From Halobacteria archaeon AArc-dxtr1 (GTDB lineage Archaea; Halobacteriota; Halobacteria; Halobacteriales; Natrialbaceae), in contig JAOPJY010000002.1 in assembly GCA_025517425.1 (NCBI GenBank), positions 62,001 to 126,000 of the forward strand: a stretch of 64,000 nt of DNA. Direction: 5' to 3'. Of this stretch, positions 33,470 through 41,694 are shown one piece after another. Position 1 is the first letter of the stretch. Each line of letters begins with the position of its first letter. The notes under the pieces are model-generated. The model searched no databases. It was not told the DNA's origin and saw nothing but the letters and a program-made list of their open reading frames with translations. A program made the position numbers and the translations under genes.

Positions 33470-33904
33470 ATGTTCGATACGGTCGTCGTCGCAACCGACG
33501 GGTCCGAGAGCGTACAGCGGGCAGTCGACGTCGGCATCGACGTCGCAGCCCGGTTCGACGCAGACGTCCACGCGCTCTCGGTCATCGACGCAAGAGAGGT
33601 CGACGCCTCACCCGAGCAGCTTCGAGACGAACTGCAGACCGCTCTGGAAACCCATGCCGACGCAGCCCTCGCGACCGTCACTGAGCGGACAGAGCGCGAA
33701 CTCACGACTGCCGTCAGGGACGGACAGCCCGCCCGCGAGATCTGTGACTACGCCAGGGACGTCGACGCCGACCTGATCGTCACCGGGACGCGGGGCCGGC
33801 ACGGCGAGAACCGCCTCCTCCTGGGAAGCGTCGCCGAACGCGTTGTTCGGACCTCGCCGGTGCCCGTTCTCACCGTCCGACAGTTGACACAGCCCGTACA
33901 GTAG
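33470..33904 (+). CDS. Universal stress protein (UspA family), ATP-binding type
   Basis: A 144-residue Usp with all family features: FDTVVVATDGSESVQRAVDV, the ADLIVTGTRGRHGENRLLLG nucleotide motif and SVAERVVRTSPVPVLTVR. The G-x2-G-x9-G-S/T spacing is intact, so ATP binding is expected, unlike the two neighbouring Usps. Leaderless promoter as described at 33440. Confidence 0.9.
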   Translation: MFDTVVVATDGSESVQRAVDVGIDVAARFDADVHALSVIDAREVDASPEQLRDELQTALETHADAALATVTERTERELTTAVRDGQPAREICDYARDVDADLIVTGTRGRHGENRLLLGSVAERVVRTSPVPVLTVRQLTQPVQ

Positions 33905-34017
33905 TCTCGGAAAGAGGAGACGAACCCACACTCGGCGTACCGCTATCTTCCGTTCTGGCCGCGATCCCGCGGCTCGGAGACCGGCGCTTTCTTGCGGCCC
34001 CGTCTCGCAGGAGAGCT

Positions 34018-35241
34018 ATGGACGACGATCTCATCGATAGCGGGGAGCTACCGATCGCCCGGAAGTCGGTCCTTCCCGGCACCGGATTCTTCTTGCCCGA
34101 CCGCGTCGAGGACGACCTAGCGGAGGAAGCGGCGATGGCCGCTCTGGAGGGAGCGACGGTCGCCGTCGTAGCCGACACCGACGCTGACGGACTCGGCTGT
34201 GTTGCACTGCTCCGAGAGGCCTACGACGACGTACAGGCGATACCCGAACCTGACGAGACGGTAGCTGGCGACGAGGATGCGCCAGCCGACGAGGAATCGA
34301 CAGGGGACGACACAGCGGTAGCGGGGACGGAGGAACCGCTCGAGATACCGGAGCCGACACCCCATCGCGTTGCGCTGCTCCCAGCCAGTCCCCACGATCT
34401 CGAAGAATCGCTCGAGTACGTCGCCGAGTACGGCGAGGAAGGACTCGACTGCTACGTCTGTGACCTCTGTCCCGACCGATACGAGTACGTCGACGAAGAG
34501 TTGGAGGCGGCCCTCGAGACGGCGTCAGAAGTGAACTGGTACGATCACCACCAGTGGGACGACGACGTCGCCGCAGCCGTCCGCGACGCCGGGGTCGAAC
34601 TCGTCGTCGGCGACTCCGAGGAGGAGTGCAGCACCGACGTGACGCTGCGCTCGCTCGACTACGAGTTCGGCGAGCACCACGAGGAACTCGCCGCCGTCAC
34701 GCGAGATCACGATCTCTGGCTGCGCGAGGATCCACGAAGCGACGATCTGGCGGATTACGCCTACTGGACCGATCCGGCGGAGTACGTCGAGGTCGTCCGG
34801 GAGTACGGTGCCGCTCTCCCCGAATGGGTCCAGGAGTTCATCACCGAACGCCGGGTCGAGAAGGAGGCGCTGATCGATCAGGCCGTCGCCCGCGCGGAAC
34901 TGCGTGAGATCGGCGACTACACCGTCGGCGTCACCTACGGCCGGTGCTCGCAAAACGAGGTCGCCGAAGCGATGCGCGAACAGGGCGCCGACGCCTCGGT
35001 GATCGTCAAGCCCGCCGGCTCCGCGTCGATCCGCGGGACCGACGCGTTCGAGCGCTGTCACGAGGTCGCTGGTCTGGTAAACGGCGGCGGCCACCCCAAG
35101 GCAGCGGGCTGCAAGCCCGACATCTACGACGACATGCTCGACTACGCGACCCACTGGACGACCCGCGGCGCGGTCACGAAGCGGGTGATCATCGAGGCGT
35201 TCCGAACGGTCGTCGCGGAGGAAGAGGACGGCGACGACTGA
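34018..35241 (+). CDS. DHH family phosphoesterase (RecJ/GAN-like) with acidic insert
   Basis: A 407-residue DHH phosphoesterase. VAVVADTDADGLGCVALLRE has the first metal motif, CYVCDLCPD the second and WYDHHQWDDD the DHH motif (about residue 176). The DHHA1 domain ends with GLVNGGGHPKAAGC, the substrate-binding GGGH. It belongs to the RecJ/GAN group that trims single-stranded DNA or RNA at replication forks or in repair. Residues about 79-118 form a Glu/Asp-rich insert between the first two motifs, seemingly a disordered lineage addition. Confidence 0.85.
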   Translation: MDDDLIDSGELPIARKSVLPGTGFFLPDRVEDDLAEEAAMAALEGATVAVVADTDADGLGCVALLREAYDDVQAIPEPDETVAGDEDAPADEESTGDDTAVAGTEEPLEIPEPTPHRVALLPASPHDLEESLEYVAEYGEEGLDCYVCDLCPDRYEYVDEELEAALETASEVNWYDHHQWDDDVAAAVRDAGVELVVGDSEEECSTDVTLRSLDYEFGEHHEELAAVTRDHDLWLREDPRSDDLADYAYWTDPAEYVEVVREYGAALPEWVQEFITERRVEKEALIDQAVARAELREIGDYTVGVTYGRCSQNEVAEAMREQGADASVIVKPAGSASIRGTDAFERCHEVAGLVNGGGHPKAAGCKPDIYDDMLDYATHWTTRGAVTKRVIIEAFRTVVAEEEDGDD

Positions 35242-35326
35242 CCGAAGACCCGAGAGCCATCGTTCCTAGAGACAGTCATCTCTGCCGTAATTATTAATAC
35301 AACAGATAATGTGGCCACTAGCGTTC

Positions 35327-35373
35327 GCCAGGCGCTATAACCAATAATAAGGCGGCCAAGACGTCCGCCTGGC
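35327..35373. promoter_or_regulatory. Inverted repeat in the promoter of the secreted isomerase gene
   Basis: GCCAGGCG at 35327-35334 and CGCCTGGC at 35366-35373 are exact inverted copies, extended with mismatches by GTTC and GAAC outside. Between them lies an AT-rich segment (CTATAACCAATAATAAGG) that may hold the TATA box. Placed 28-74 bases before the ATG at 35401, it could be an operator or a leader hairpin. Confidence 0.5.
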
Positions 35374-35400
35374 AGAACATCAGCTAGCGATACCACGACG

Positions 35401-36360
35401 ATGACCGACGAAAACCGATCAGCGACGACAGAGGTACAGACTCCGACTACCGGCCCGACCGCGAACCGACGGCGAGTGCTGCAGGGCGTCGCCGCGCTCG
35501 GGGTGAGCGGCGGACTGCTCGGCACTGGGGCTGCTCAGCGCGGCGGCGCTGACCAGTCACGGGGGCGAACAGAGACGCCAATCGCGATCCAGCTGTGGAC
35601 GATCCAGGCGCTCGGGCTGTCGACGGCCGAGGAGATCCGGGCGGTCGCCGGCGCGGGGTACGACGCCGTCGAACCCTACACCATCGACGACCCGGACGAA
35701 GTCGAGAAGGCGCTCGACGAAACCGGACTCGACGTCGCCGGCGCGCACGTCGGGCTGGGTGCGCTCGAAGACGACTTCGAGGCGACCGTCGACCGGCACA
35801 CCCAGGTCGGCGTCGAGACGTTTACCGTCCCTTCGGCGCCCGGCGAACTGTTCGACAGCGAGGAGGGCGTCCGCGAGCTCGCGAGCCGGTTCAACGAACT
35901 TGCCGACAAACTCGCAGAACGGGGCCTGGAGTTCGGCTTCCACAATCACCACACCGAGTTCGTCGACCTGGGCGATCGGACGGCGTTCGACCTCTTAGTC
36001 GAGGAGACCACCGACGACGTCCGCTTCCAGATCGAACCCCTCGCCGCAGTGGGCGGCGAGAACCCCGTATCGCTGATCTCGAAGATCGGCGAGCGGGTCG
36101 ACTCAATTCACATGCGGGACCTGCACAAGAACGTGCCCGCAGAGGAGGCGGCCTACGACGTCGACGGCACCACGTGGGACTTCGCCGAAATCGGCGACGG
36201 CGACATGCCGATGAACGGTATCGCCACCACGGCACAGGCCCGCGCCGACGTCGACTGGCTGATCTACGAGCACAACCCGGTCGATCCGGAGTCGTCGATC
36301 GAGGCCGGCGCCGAGGTGCTCTCGACGCTGAACAGCGTCGGCGGCGGCCCGAAGCGGTAA
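35401..36360 (+). CDS. Tat-exported sugar phosphate isomerase/epimerase-type barrel
   Basis: A 319-residue secreted TIM-barrel protein. NRRRVLQGVAALGVSG is the Tat signal and there is no lipobox, so the protein is released. The barrel starts IAIQLWTIQALG. The family's active-site pattern is present: AHVGLG, VPSAP in place of the EPYYQ element, FGFHNHHTEF and DSIHMRDLHK, then IYEHNPVD near the end. It resembles the intact barrel at 26374 but lacks the CARDB domain. Probably an extracellular sugar-modifying enzyme; substrate unknown. Confidence 0.8.
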   Translation: MTDENRSATTEVQTPTTGPTANRRRVLQGVAALGVSGGLLGTGAAQRGGADQSRGRTETPIAIQLWTIQALGLSTAEEIRAVAGAGYDAVEPYTIDDPDEVEKALDETGLDVAGAHVGLGALEDDFEATVDRHTQVGVETFTVPSAPGELFDSEEGVRELASRFNELADKLAERGLEFGFHNHHTEFVDLGDRTAFDLLVEETTDDVRFQIEPLAAVGGENPVSLISKIGERVDSIHMRDLHKNVPAEEAAYDVDGTTWDFAEIGDGDMPMNGIATTAQARADVDWLIYEHNPVDPESSIEAGAEVLSTLNSVGGGPKR

Positions 36361-36436
36361 TTCCGCGTACCAGCGTAGCTAAAGCGTGCGTTTCACCTTG
36401 CGGGATTCTTTTGCCAAACGTCGGTGAGAACCGGCC

Positions 36437-37735
36437 ATGGAGCTCTCCAGACGAACGGCCATGGCGACGACGGGTGCAGCGCTTGCGGGCGGTGCCCTCT
36501 GGTACGCGATGAGCGGAGCGGAGGCGGAGCCCGCAGTAGAGCCGATCCCGGGGATTACGGCGGCGTCAGACGCCGCGGAGGCGGCAGTCGACGCTGTCGT
36601 CGAGGGGAACGTCGAGTTCGGCGTCGAACTGTTGAACCAACTCGTCGACGACGATCCGAACGAGAACCTCGTCGCCTCGCCGGCCAGCGTCGGTCTCGCA
36701 CTCGGGATGACCCACGCCGGTGCTCAGGGCGAAACCGAGGCGCAGATCGCCGACGCGATGCGATTTCCCGACGATCAGGACGACCTGCACCCGGCACACC
36801 AGCACCTCCAGTACGAGCTGAACCAGCGCGCCGAGACCGCAGCCGAGGAAGACGCCACGTTCGAGCTGGCGGTCGCGAACGCGGTCTGGGGGCTCGAAGA
36901 GTACCCCTACAGCGAGGCGTACCTCGACCTGCTCGAGGAGCGCTACGGTGCGGAACTCGACGAACTCGACTTCGCTGGCGATTCGGAGGGCGCACGCGAG
37001 GAGATCAACGACTGGGTTGCCGAGCGCACGAACGACCACATCGACGAGCTGTTTCCGGCGGGCGCGTTCGATCAGTACACGCGGCTCGTCCTGACGAACG
37101 CGGTCTACCTGCTCGCCGACTGGCACCATCAGTTCGACGAGGGAGACACGCGAGACGAGCCGTTCACGACGCTCGACGGGGAGGAACGAGACGTTCCACT
37201 GATGCGCCAGACGCAGACGTTCCCGTACGCCGAGGTCGACGGCCACCAGGCGATTGAGCTTCCCTACATCGGCGAGGAGGTGAGTATGCTCGTACTCTTG
37301 CCCGCGGAAGGCGAGTTCGAATCGTTCGAAGCGGATCTGGACGCCGACCAACTGGGGACGTTCACGGAGTCGCTTTCGGAGGGGGAAGGACAGATCGTCC
37401 TCCCGCGATTCGAGTTCGACGTCGCGTTCAGTCTGAACGGCGTGCTCGCGGATCTGGGAATGCCCGGTGCGTTCGAGCCAGACGAGGCGAACTTCGACGG
37501 GATGACCGACGGGGACAACAACCTGTTCGTCGGCGAAGTCGTCCACGAGGCGTACGTCGCCGTCGACGAGGAGGGGACGGAGGCCGCGGCCGCGACCGGC
37601 GTCGAGATGGTCGAGGACTCGGGGCCCGCACTGGCGTTCGACATGATCGTTGATCGGCCGTTTCTCTTCCTGATTCGTGACCGTGAGACCGGTGCGGTGT
37701 TGTTCTTAGGGCGTGTCGTCGACCCGAAGGAGTGA
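36437..37735 (+). CDS. Secreted serpin (serine/cysteine protease inhibitor)
   Basis: A 432-residue serpin with a Tat-type signal (LSRRTAMATTGAALAGG). Core motifs are clear: NLVASPASVGLALGMTHAGA near the N-terminus, LTNAVYLLADWHHQF, and the C-terminal RPFLFLIRDRETGAVLFLGR. The reactive loop at about residues 378-403 starts with the hinge EEGTEAAAAT, whose small residues are typical of inhibitory serpins. Counted from the hinge, P1-P1' may be Asp395-Ser396-like, but the loop is about three residues longer than in antitrypsin, so P1 is uncertain. It may protect the cell from extracellular proteases. Followed by a convergent small membrane protein. Confidence 0.9.
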   Translation: MELSRRTAMATTGAALAGGALWYAMSGAEAEPAVEPIPGITAASDAAEAAVDAVVEGNVEFGVELLNQLVDDDPNENLVASPASVGLALGMTHAGAQGETEAQIADAMRFPDDQDDLHPAHQHLQYELNQRAETAAEEDATFELAVANAVWGLEEYPYSEAYLDLLEERYGAELDELDFAGDSEGAREEINDWVAERTNDHIDELFPAGAFDQYTRLVLTNAVYLLADWHHQFDEGDTRDEPFTTLDGEERDVPLMRQTQTFPYAEVDGHQAIELPYIGEEVSMLVLLPAEGEFESFEADLDADQLGTFTESLSEGEGQIVLPRFEFDVAFSLNGVLADLGMPGAFEPDEANFDGMTDGDNNLFVGEVVHEAYVAVDEEGTEAAAATGVEMVEDSGPALAFDMIVDRPFLFLIRDRETGAVLFLGRVVDPKE

Positions 37736-37737
37736 CG

Positions 37738-37881
37738 CTACCGTCGAATCACGAAGACTGCGATACCTACGAGAAGCAGACCGATCCCCCACCAGACGGA
37801 GTCCCCCGGAAGAACCGTGAGGACGAGCGTGACGATTCCGGAAGTGATCAGCGACCAGCCGAAGGTAGTGCGAGCGGACAT
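37738..37881 (-). CDS. 47-residue two-helix membrane protein
   Basis: A tiny protein with two hydrophobic helices, SARTTFGWSLITSGIVTLVL and VWWGIGLLLVGIAVFVIRR, and a basic end. Its stop is two bases from the serpin stop on the other strand. The ATG at 37881 is preferred to a longer frame beginning with non-membrane sequence. Unknown function. Confidence 0.55.
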   Translation of the reverse strand: MSARTTFGWSLITSGIVTLVLTVLPGDSVWWGIGLLLVGIAVFVIRR

Positions 37882-37992
37882 AATCGCGTGTACTCTGGGA
37901 AGTCGGTTGTGTGTACTGCATGCGAGGGAAACGAGGCCAAAACGTGCCTCCGGGGGAGCGGACAGAAGTCCTAGAGAGGGCAAAACGAATCG

Positions 37993-39055
37993 TTACGTCG
38001 TCGACGCATCCTCTCGGTCGGTGGTCGGTAAGAAGCGATCGCGCCACGTCCCCGTTGTTCCAGGAGCGTCACCGCCCTCCTCTGCTCGACGTTCGAACGC
38101 GCGGAACTCGTCCGAATTCTCTCGCAGCTTCTGTTCCCACTCGCCGTCGGGCGTCTCACTCTCGGTTTCGTTGAGGAAGATGGTGAGAACGAGCGCGGTC
38201 AGCCACGACTTGACGATTCCGAAGTGAACGACGAACAGGAGCGCAAGGATTCCCGTAACAAGCAGGATTAATCCCACGTCTGAAACGCCCCCTGCGAACG
38301 CTTCGAGCTGCGAGACGACAGCGTCTTGGCCGCCGAGGGCGGCGAGAAGTTCCTCGTGAAAGACGGCTGCGAGAACGAACGGCCCGTAGGCGATCGTCGC
38401 GACGATCGACGCAGAGAGCAAAATCGGCTTCCACGTCTTCGCGTAGAGGACAACGCCATCTTTGGCCGGTTTCCAGTTGTTCTCGTGGTCGCTGCGGAAG
38501 ATGTGGGACATCACCGCCTTATCCACGTAGCCGATCGTGATGTTGAGTGCTAGTTTTACGATCTGGGCGATCCCCTCGATCGCGTTCGACTGCTTGCTCC
38601 CGCTCGAGCCCGGAACGCTTGAGGTGGCCGTGTTCACCATCGCATCGATGAGCCTGTTGAGTTGCTTCAACAGCCGCTTGATCGCCCGGTCGATGACGAA
38701 CAGGACAGAGACGCTAGCGAAATTTGCTCGCACCTGGGATGTTCCGTATCCGAACTGGTTCTCCAGCGTCTCACCGTCTTCGATGACCGCTGTGAGCGCC
38801 GCGACGTGCGTCGCTTCGATCAGGTACAGCAGGTACGGTTGCACGAAGAAAAAAAAAAAGGAGAGCCACGAGGAACAGGCCCAGTACAACAGCGGCGATC
38901 CCCGCCCCGGTTCCGGCCACGCTGGCGATCCAGATGCCGGCGAGAATCAGTACGACGATACCAGCCGAAAACGCCAGCGCGAGCCCCATCCGCAACAGCA
39001 CGAACGGGTACGTCTTCAGCAAGGCGCTGGTCGCCTCGCGGAAGTAGAGAGTCAT
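37993..39055 (-). pseudogene. Polytopic membrane protein split by a frameshift in an 11-T run
   Basis: Two overlapping frames form one membrane protein. The first (39055 to about 38860) starts MTLYFREATSALLKTYPFVL and encodes two helices ending VVLGLFLVALLFFF. The second continues with VQPYLLYLIEATHVAALTA, then a loop (SSVPGSSGSKQSNAIEG), further helices (near WKPILLSASIVATIAYG and GLILLVTGILALLFVVHFG) and an acidic tail. The frames join at a run of 11 T on the minus strand (38849-38859). A run of 10 would read LLFFFFVQPYLL and restore one protein of about 350 residues. It may be a sequencing error, a true mutation or slippage-regulated. I do not recognise the family. Confidence 0.7.
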
Positions 39056-39158
39056 ACGCAGAGCCTTGTCAACAAAGCGTATTGAAACCACGGAGGTCGT
39101 TTCTCGGTCAGAAACGGTCGATCTAAACGAGTGTAGTCCGATCCCACCACGAATCGCC

Positions 39159-39854
39159 TCACTGCCGCGACGCGAAATACCGCATCACGAGCTGGAGGAC
39201 GTGGACGAAGACACCGGCGACGGCGATGTAGACGCCGATCGTCTGAAGCGCGACGGACATGTTTCGCTTATCTCGCAGGCGCCATATCTCCCAGCCGAGC
39301 CGGAGGAGGAATCCGAGGAAGATCAGGACGAACCCGAGGAGGAGCACGGGCGCGACGAACGTGCCGACGGCGATCGCGACCACGCCGCCGATAAAGGAGA
39401 AATTGGCGTACGTCCCCCAGCTCTCGAAGCTCTTCTGACGCGCGTAGACGTAGCCGGAGATGGCTGCGGTCATCAGGGCGACGACGACCGCGGTGATCGC
39501 GAGGATCGCGAGCACGGCGTCCGTCGGCGCGAAGCGAAGCACCCCAGCACCGAAGATGCCAAAGGCGAGCTGGAGGATCACCATCCCTGCCAGTGCAATA
39601 CCCATATCGCCGCCCTCGACACCACGTTCGGCGATCAGTTCGCCCCCCATGATCGCCGCCCCGTAGACGAGCACGCCGAGGATGGGGACCGCGAAGAGGT
39701 AGTCGTTGACGACGGCCAGGGGCGTGTCGACGAAAACGTACATAAGGAGGACGTTGATCGCCATCAGGACGCTTGCGCCGCCGATCACCCGCGCCTCCCG
39801 ACTTGAGATGCCGAAGCCGCGGTCGGTCTCGTGTGGCGTTTCGAAGGAGCTCAT
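39159..39854 (-). CDS. Seven-helix membrane protein, unknown function
   Basis: A 231-residue integral membrane protein with about seven hydrophobic helices from residue 22 to 220 (for example VIGGASVLMAINVLLMYVF, VYGAAIMGGELIAE, GMVILQLAFGIFGAGV). A short acidic N-terminus lies before the first helix. The layout is reminiscent of Bax-inhibitor-like or permease-like haloarchaeal proteins, but no signature motif is visible, so no function is proposed. Confidence 0.72.
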   Translation of the reverse strand: MSSFETPHETDRGFGISSREARVIGGASVLMAINVLLMYVFVDTPLAVVNDYLFAVPILGVLVYGAAIMGGELIAERGVEGGDMGIALAGMVILQLAFGIFGAGVLRFAPTDAVLAILAITAVVVALMTAAISGYVYARQKSFESWGTYANFSFIGGVVAIAVGTFVAPVLLLGFVLIFLGFLLRLGWEIWRLRDKRNMSVALQTIGVYIAVAGVFVHVLQLVMRYFASRQ

Positions 39855-39931
39855 TGGCAGGCACTACCCGGGAGAGGGCCAAAAGGCTTCGCTCGGCGGA
39901 TTGGAATCGACGTAAGCTTCAACGTGGCCCT

Positions 39932-40351
39932 TCAGACGACCCACCGATCCGAGTAGGCCTCGTCGCAGGCACACTTCGCGTATGCGTGGATTACGTCGCC
40001 CTCGGCGTAGATACCGCCGACCTCCTCGTTTTGCTCCTCGGCGAACGCGAAAATGTACTGGACGTCGTGGTCGTCACCGTCCTCGGCGACCGGACACTCG
40101 CCACCCGTGAGATCGGCGTCGATCTCGCCTTCAGTCGCCATCGCTGTCTTCGCAAAGTCCATGGCGTCGGTTCCCGTCGCGGCCCGGAACGCGTTCCGGC
40201 CGCGCTCGCCGTCGACGACGATCAGCGTGCCGCCGTCGACGGCGGTGCCAAACGAGTCGAGACGGTCGTCAGAGACGTACGACGTGGCGAGAAAGAGGGC
40301 AACGTCTTCGGGACGCTCGCCCGCCAGAAACCCATCGCGTGCATCGGTCAT
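39932..40351 (-). CDS. DUF5807-like haloarchaeal protein
   Basis: A 139-residue acidic protein. It contains LFLATSYVSDDRLDSFG, GTLIVVDGERGRNAFRAATG and, at its end, HAYAKCACDEAYSDRWVV with a CxC pair. I associate this pattern with the haloarchaeal DUF5807 family. The alpha/beta order suggests a soluble cytoplasmic protein. I chose the ATG at 40351 over one three codons earlier. Function unknown. Confidence 0.7.
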   Translation of the reverse strand: MTDARDGFLAGERPEDVALFLATSYVSDDRLDSFGTAVDGGTLIVVDGERGRNAFRAATGTDAMDFAKTAMATEGEIDADLTGGECPVAEDGDDHDVQYIFAFAEEQNEEVGGIYAEGDVIHAYAKCACDEAYSDRWVV

Positions 40352-40465
40352 AGGGCTCAATTGTGTCTGCAGACGAAAAAGGACGGCTATCGGCGACGCT
40401 CGACTCGTCCGGTAGTCTGGTCTCGGTAGCAGACAGCAAGACAGCCAGCGTTCGAGACCGAACGG

Positions 40466-40903
40466 TTAGACGTCGTCGAGATTCTTCGCGATCGAGGCGA
40501 GGCTGTCGTCGGGCGCCTCGGCGGCGTCGTAGTAGATCGTCTCGCCGGGTGCGCGGAGCCCGTAGTAGAACTCGGGCTCGACGACGTCGACCAGAACCGA
40601 GCCACCGGTTCGAACGTCGTGCTCGTCGATCCACGAGGGGAGGCGATCGACGCCGTCGCGGGGATCGCGAGCGCCGTCTGGCGTCTCGTAGACGCCCGAA
40701 ATCGAGAGATTATCGCCGGTGAGCGCGCGTTCGACGTGGGCAAACCGCTCGCTACCGTCCACGTCGACTCGAACCACCTCACCGGCCGGAAACGCGTCCC
40801 GGTCGTCGGCTGGAACGTCGATCCGGACGCCGGTCGTCGTCTCCGAGAGCGTCGCTCGAACGGTGTCGATCGACGGGTGGTCGCTCGAGAGCCGGTCTGC
40901 CAT
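40466..40903 (-). CDS. DUF7112-like haloarchaeal protein next to S6e
   Basis: A 145-residue soluble acidic protein with beta-rich pattern (TGVRIDVPADDRDAFPAGEV, DNLSISGVYETPDG, GGSVLVDVVEPEFYYGLRAP). It follows the S6e gene by 11 bases on the same strand, so it is probably co-transcribed with a ribosomal protein. I recall this as DUF7112 but am not certain. A link with translation is suggested only by position. Confidence 0.7.
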   Translation of the reverse strand: MADRLSSDHPSIDTVRATLSETTTGVRIDVPADDRDAFPAGEVVRVDVDGSERFAHVERALTGDNLSISGVYETPDGARDPRDGVDRLPSWIDEHDVRTGGSVLVDVVEPEFYYGLRAPGETIYYDAAEAPDDSLASIAKNLDDV

Positions 40904-40914
40904 AGAAGGGGACG

Positions 40915-41307
40915 TTACTCGTCGTCCTCGGAGAGCAGGTCGGCGACGTCCTCGTCACCGTGCTCGACGATCGTCGCGTTTACCTGCGCGGTGTTGTCTG
41001 CGACCTCGCTGCCCCGAACCGTGATACGCCGTCGCTCACCCTCGCGCTGAGGGTGGTAGCCGGTCTGGCGCTCGTTCATCAGCACTTCCTTCAGATTCGA
41101 GCCGGCGACCGACTCGTTGAACGGACGACCTGCCTCGTCGGAGCCGCCGGTGATCTCGAGGGTGTAGCCGTCGAGTCCGAGCGTGCTACCGTCGACCTCG
41201 TCGCCGATCGACTTGCCGAGGAATCGGTTCGCGTCCTGTCCTTCCGCCTCGAGCTGGTGGGCCAGCCCGGACTCGGGGTCGCCAACGACCACAGTGAAAC
41301 GTGCCAT
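40915..41307 (-). CDS. rps6e: Ribosomal protein S6e
   Basis: A 130-residue small-subunit ribosomal protein. MARFTVVVGDPESGLAHQLE opens the family, followed by NRFLGKSIGDEVDG, YTLEITGGSDEAGRPFN and the basic YHPQREGERRRITVRGSEV. Length matches other haloarchaeal S6e, which lack the long eukaryotic tail. The downstream gene is co-transcribed. Confidence 0.95.
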   Translation of the reverse strand: MARFTVVVGDPESGLAHQLEAEGQDANRFLGKSIGDEVDGSTLGLDGYTLEITGGSDEAGRPFNESVAGSNLKEVLMNERQTGYHPQREGERRRITVRGSEVADNTAQVNATIVEHGDEDVADLLSEDDE

Positions 41308-41403
41308 ACCGGACGGAAAACGGCCTGCAGTCAAAAATACGTCGATCGATCGGCGGACGTGGACGTCGAAATTCCTAAGGCGAACTCGTCGAAATCCTCG
41401 CGT

Positions 41404-41586
41404 ATGGAACTGCAGACGTTCGTGCTCGCGACGGCAGTCGCCCACGTCGGGCTCGCGATTTTCGTCACAGCTCACGCCTTTCTCACTGACCGCGAGCCCG
41501 GAAACTGGCCCTATATCACGCTCGCACTCGGACTGGCCGGGGTAGCTGGCTACTTCTTTTACGACCGCGACGCAGGACCGCTGTGA
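41404..41586 (+). CDS. 60-residue two-helix membrane protein
   Basis: A very small membrane protein with two helices (ELQTFVLATAVAHVGLAIFV and PYITLALGLAGVAGYFFY) and a short acidic end. Start and stop are clean and its hydrophobicity pattern is too regular for a chance ORF. Divergent from rps6e, with about 96 bases between. Function unknown. Confidence 0.6.
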   Translation: MELQTFVLATAVAHVGLAIFVTAHAFLTDREPGNWPYITLALGLAGVAGYFFYDRDAGPL

Positions 41587-41694
41587 GGGAGAGAACATGC
41601 ATTCGGCGTCCTCAAATGCACGAACGAGTCGGCACTACCGCTGACGATTGCATCCGTCGGTCGTGAATTCACGACCGTCTTGCCAGAACCCGGT

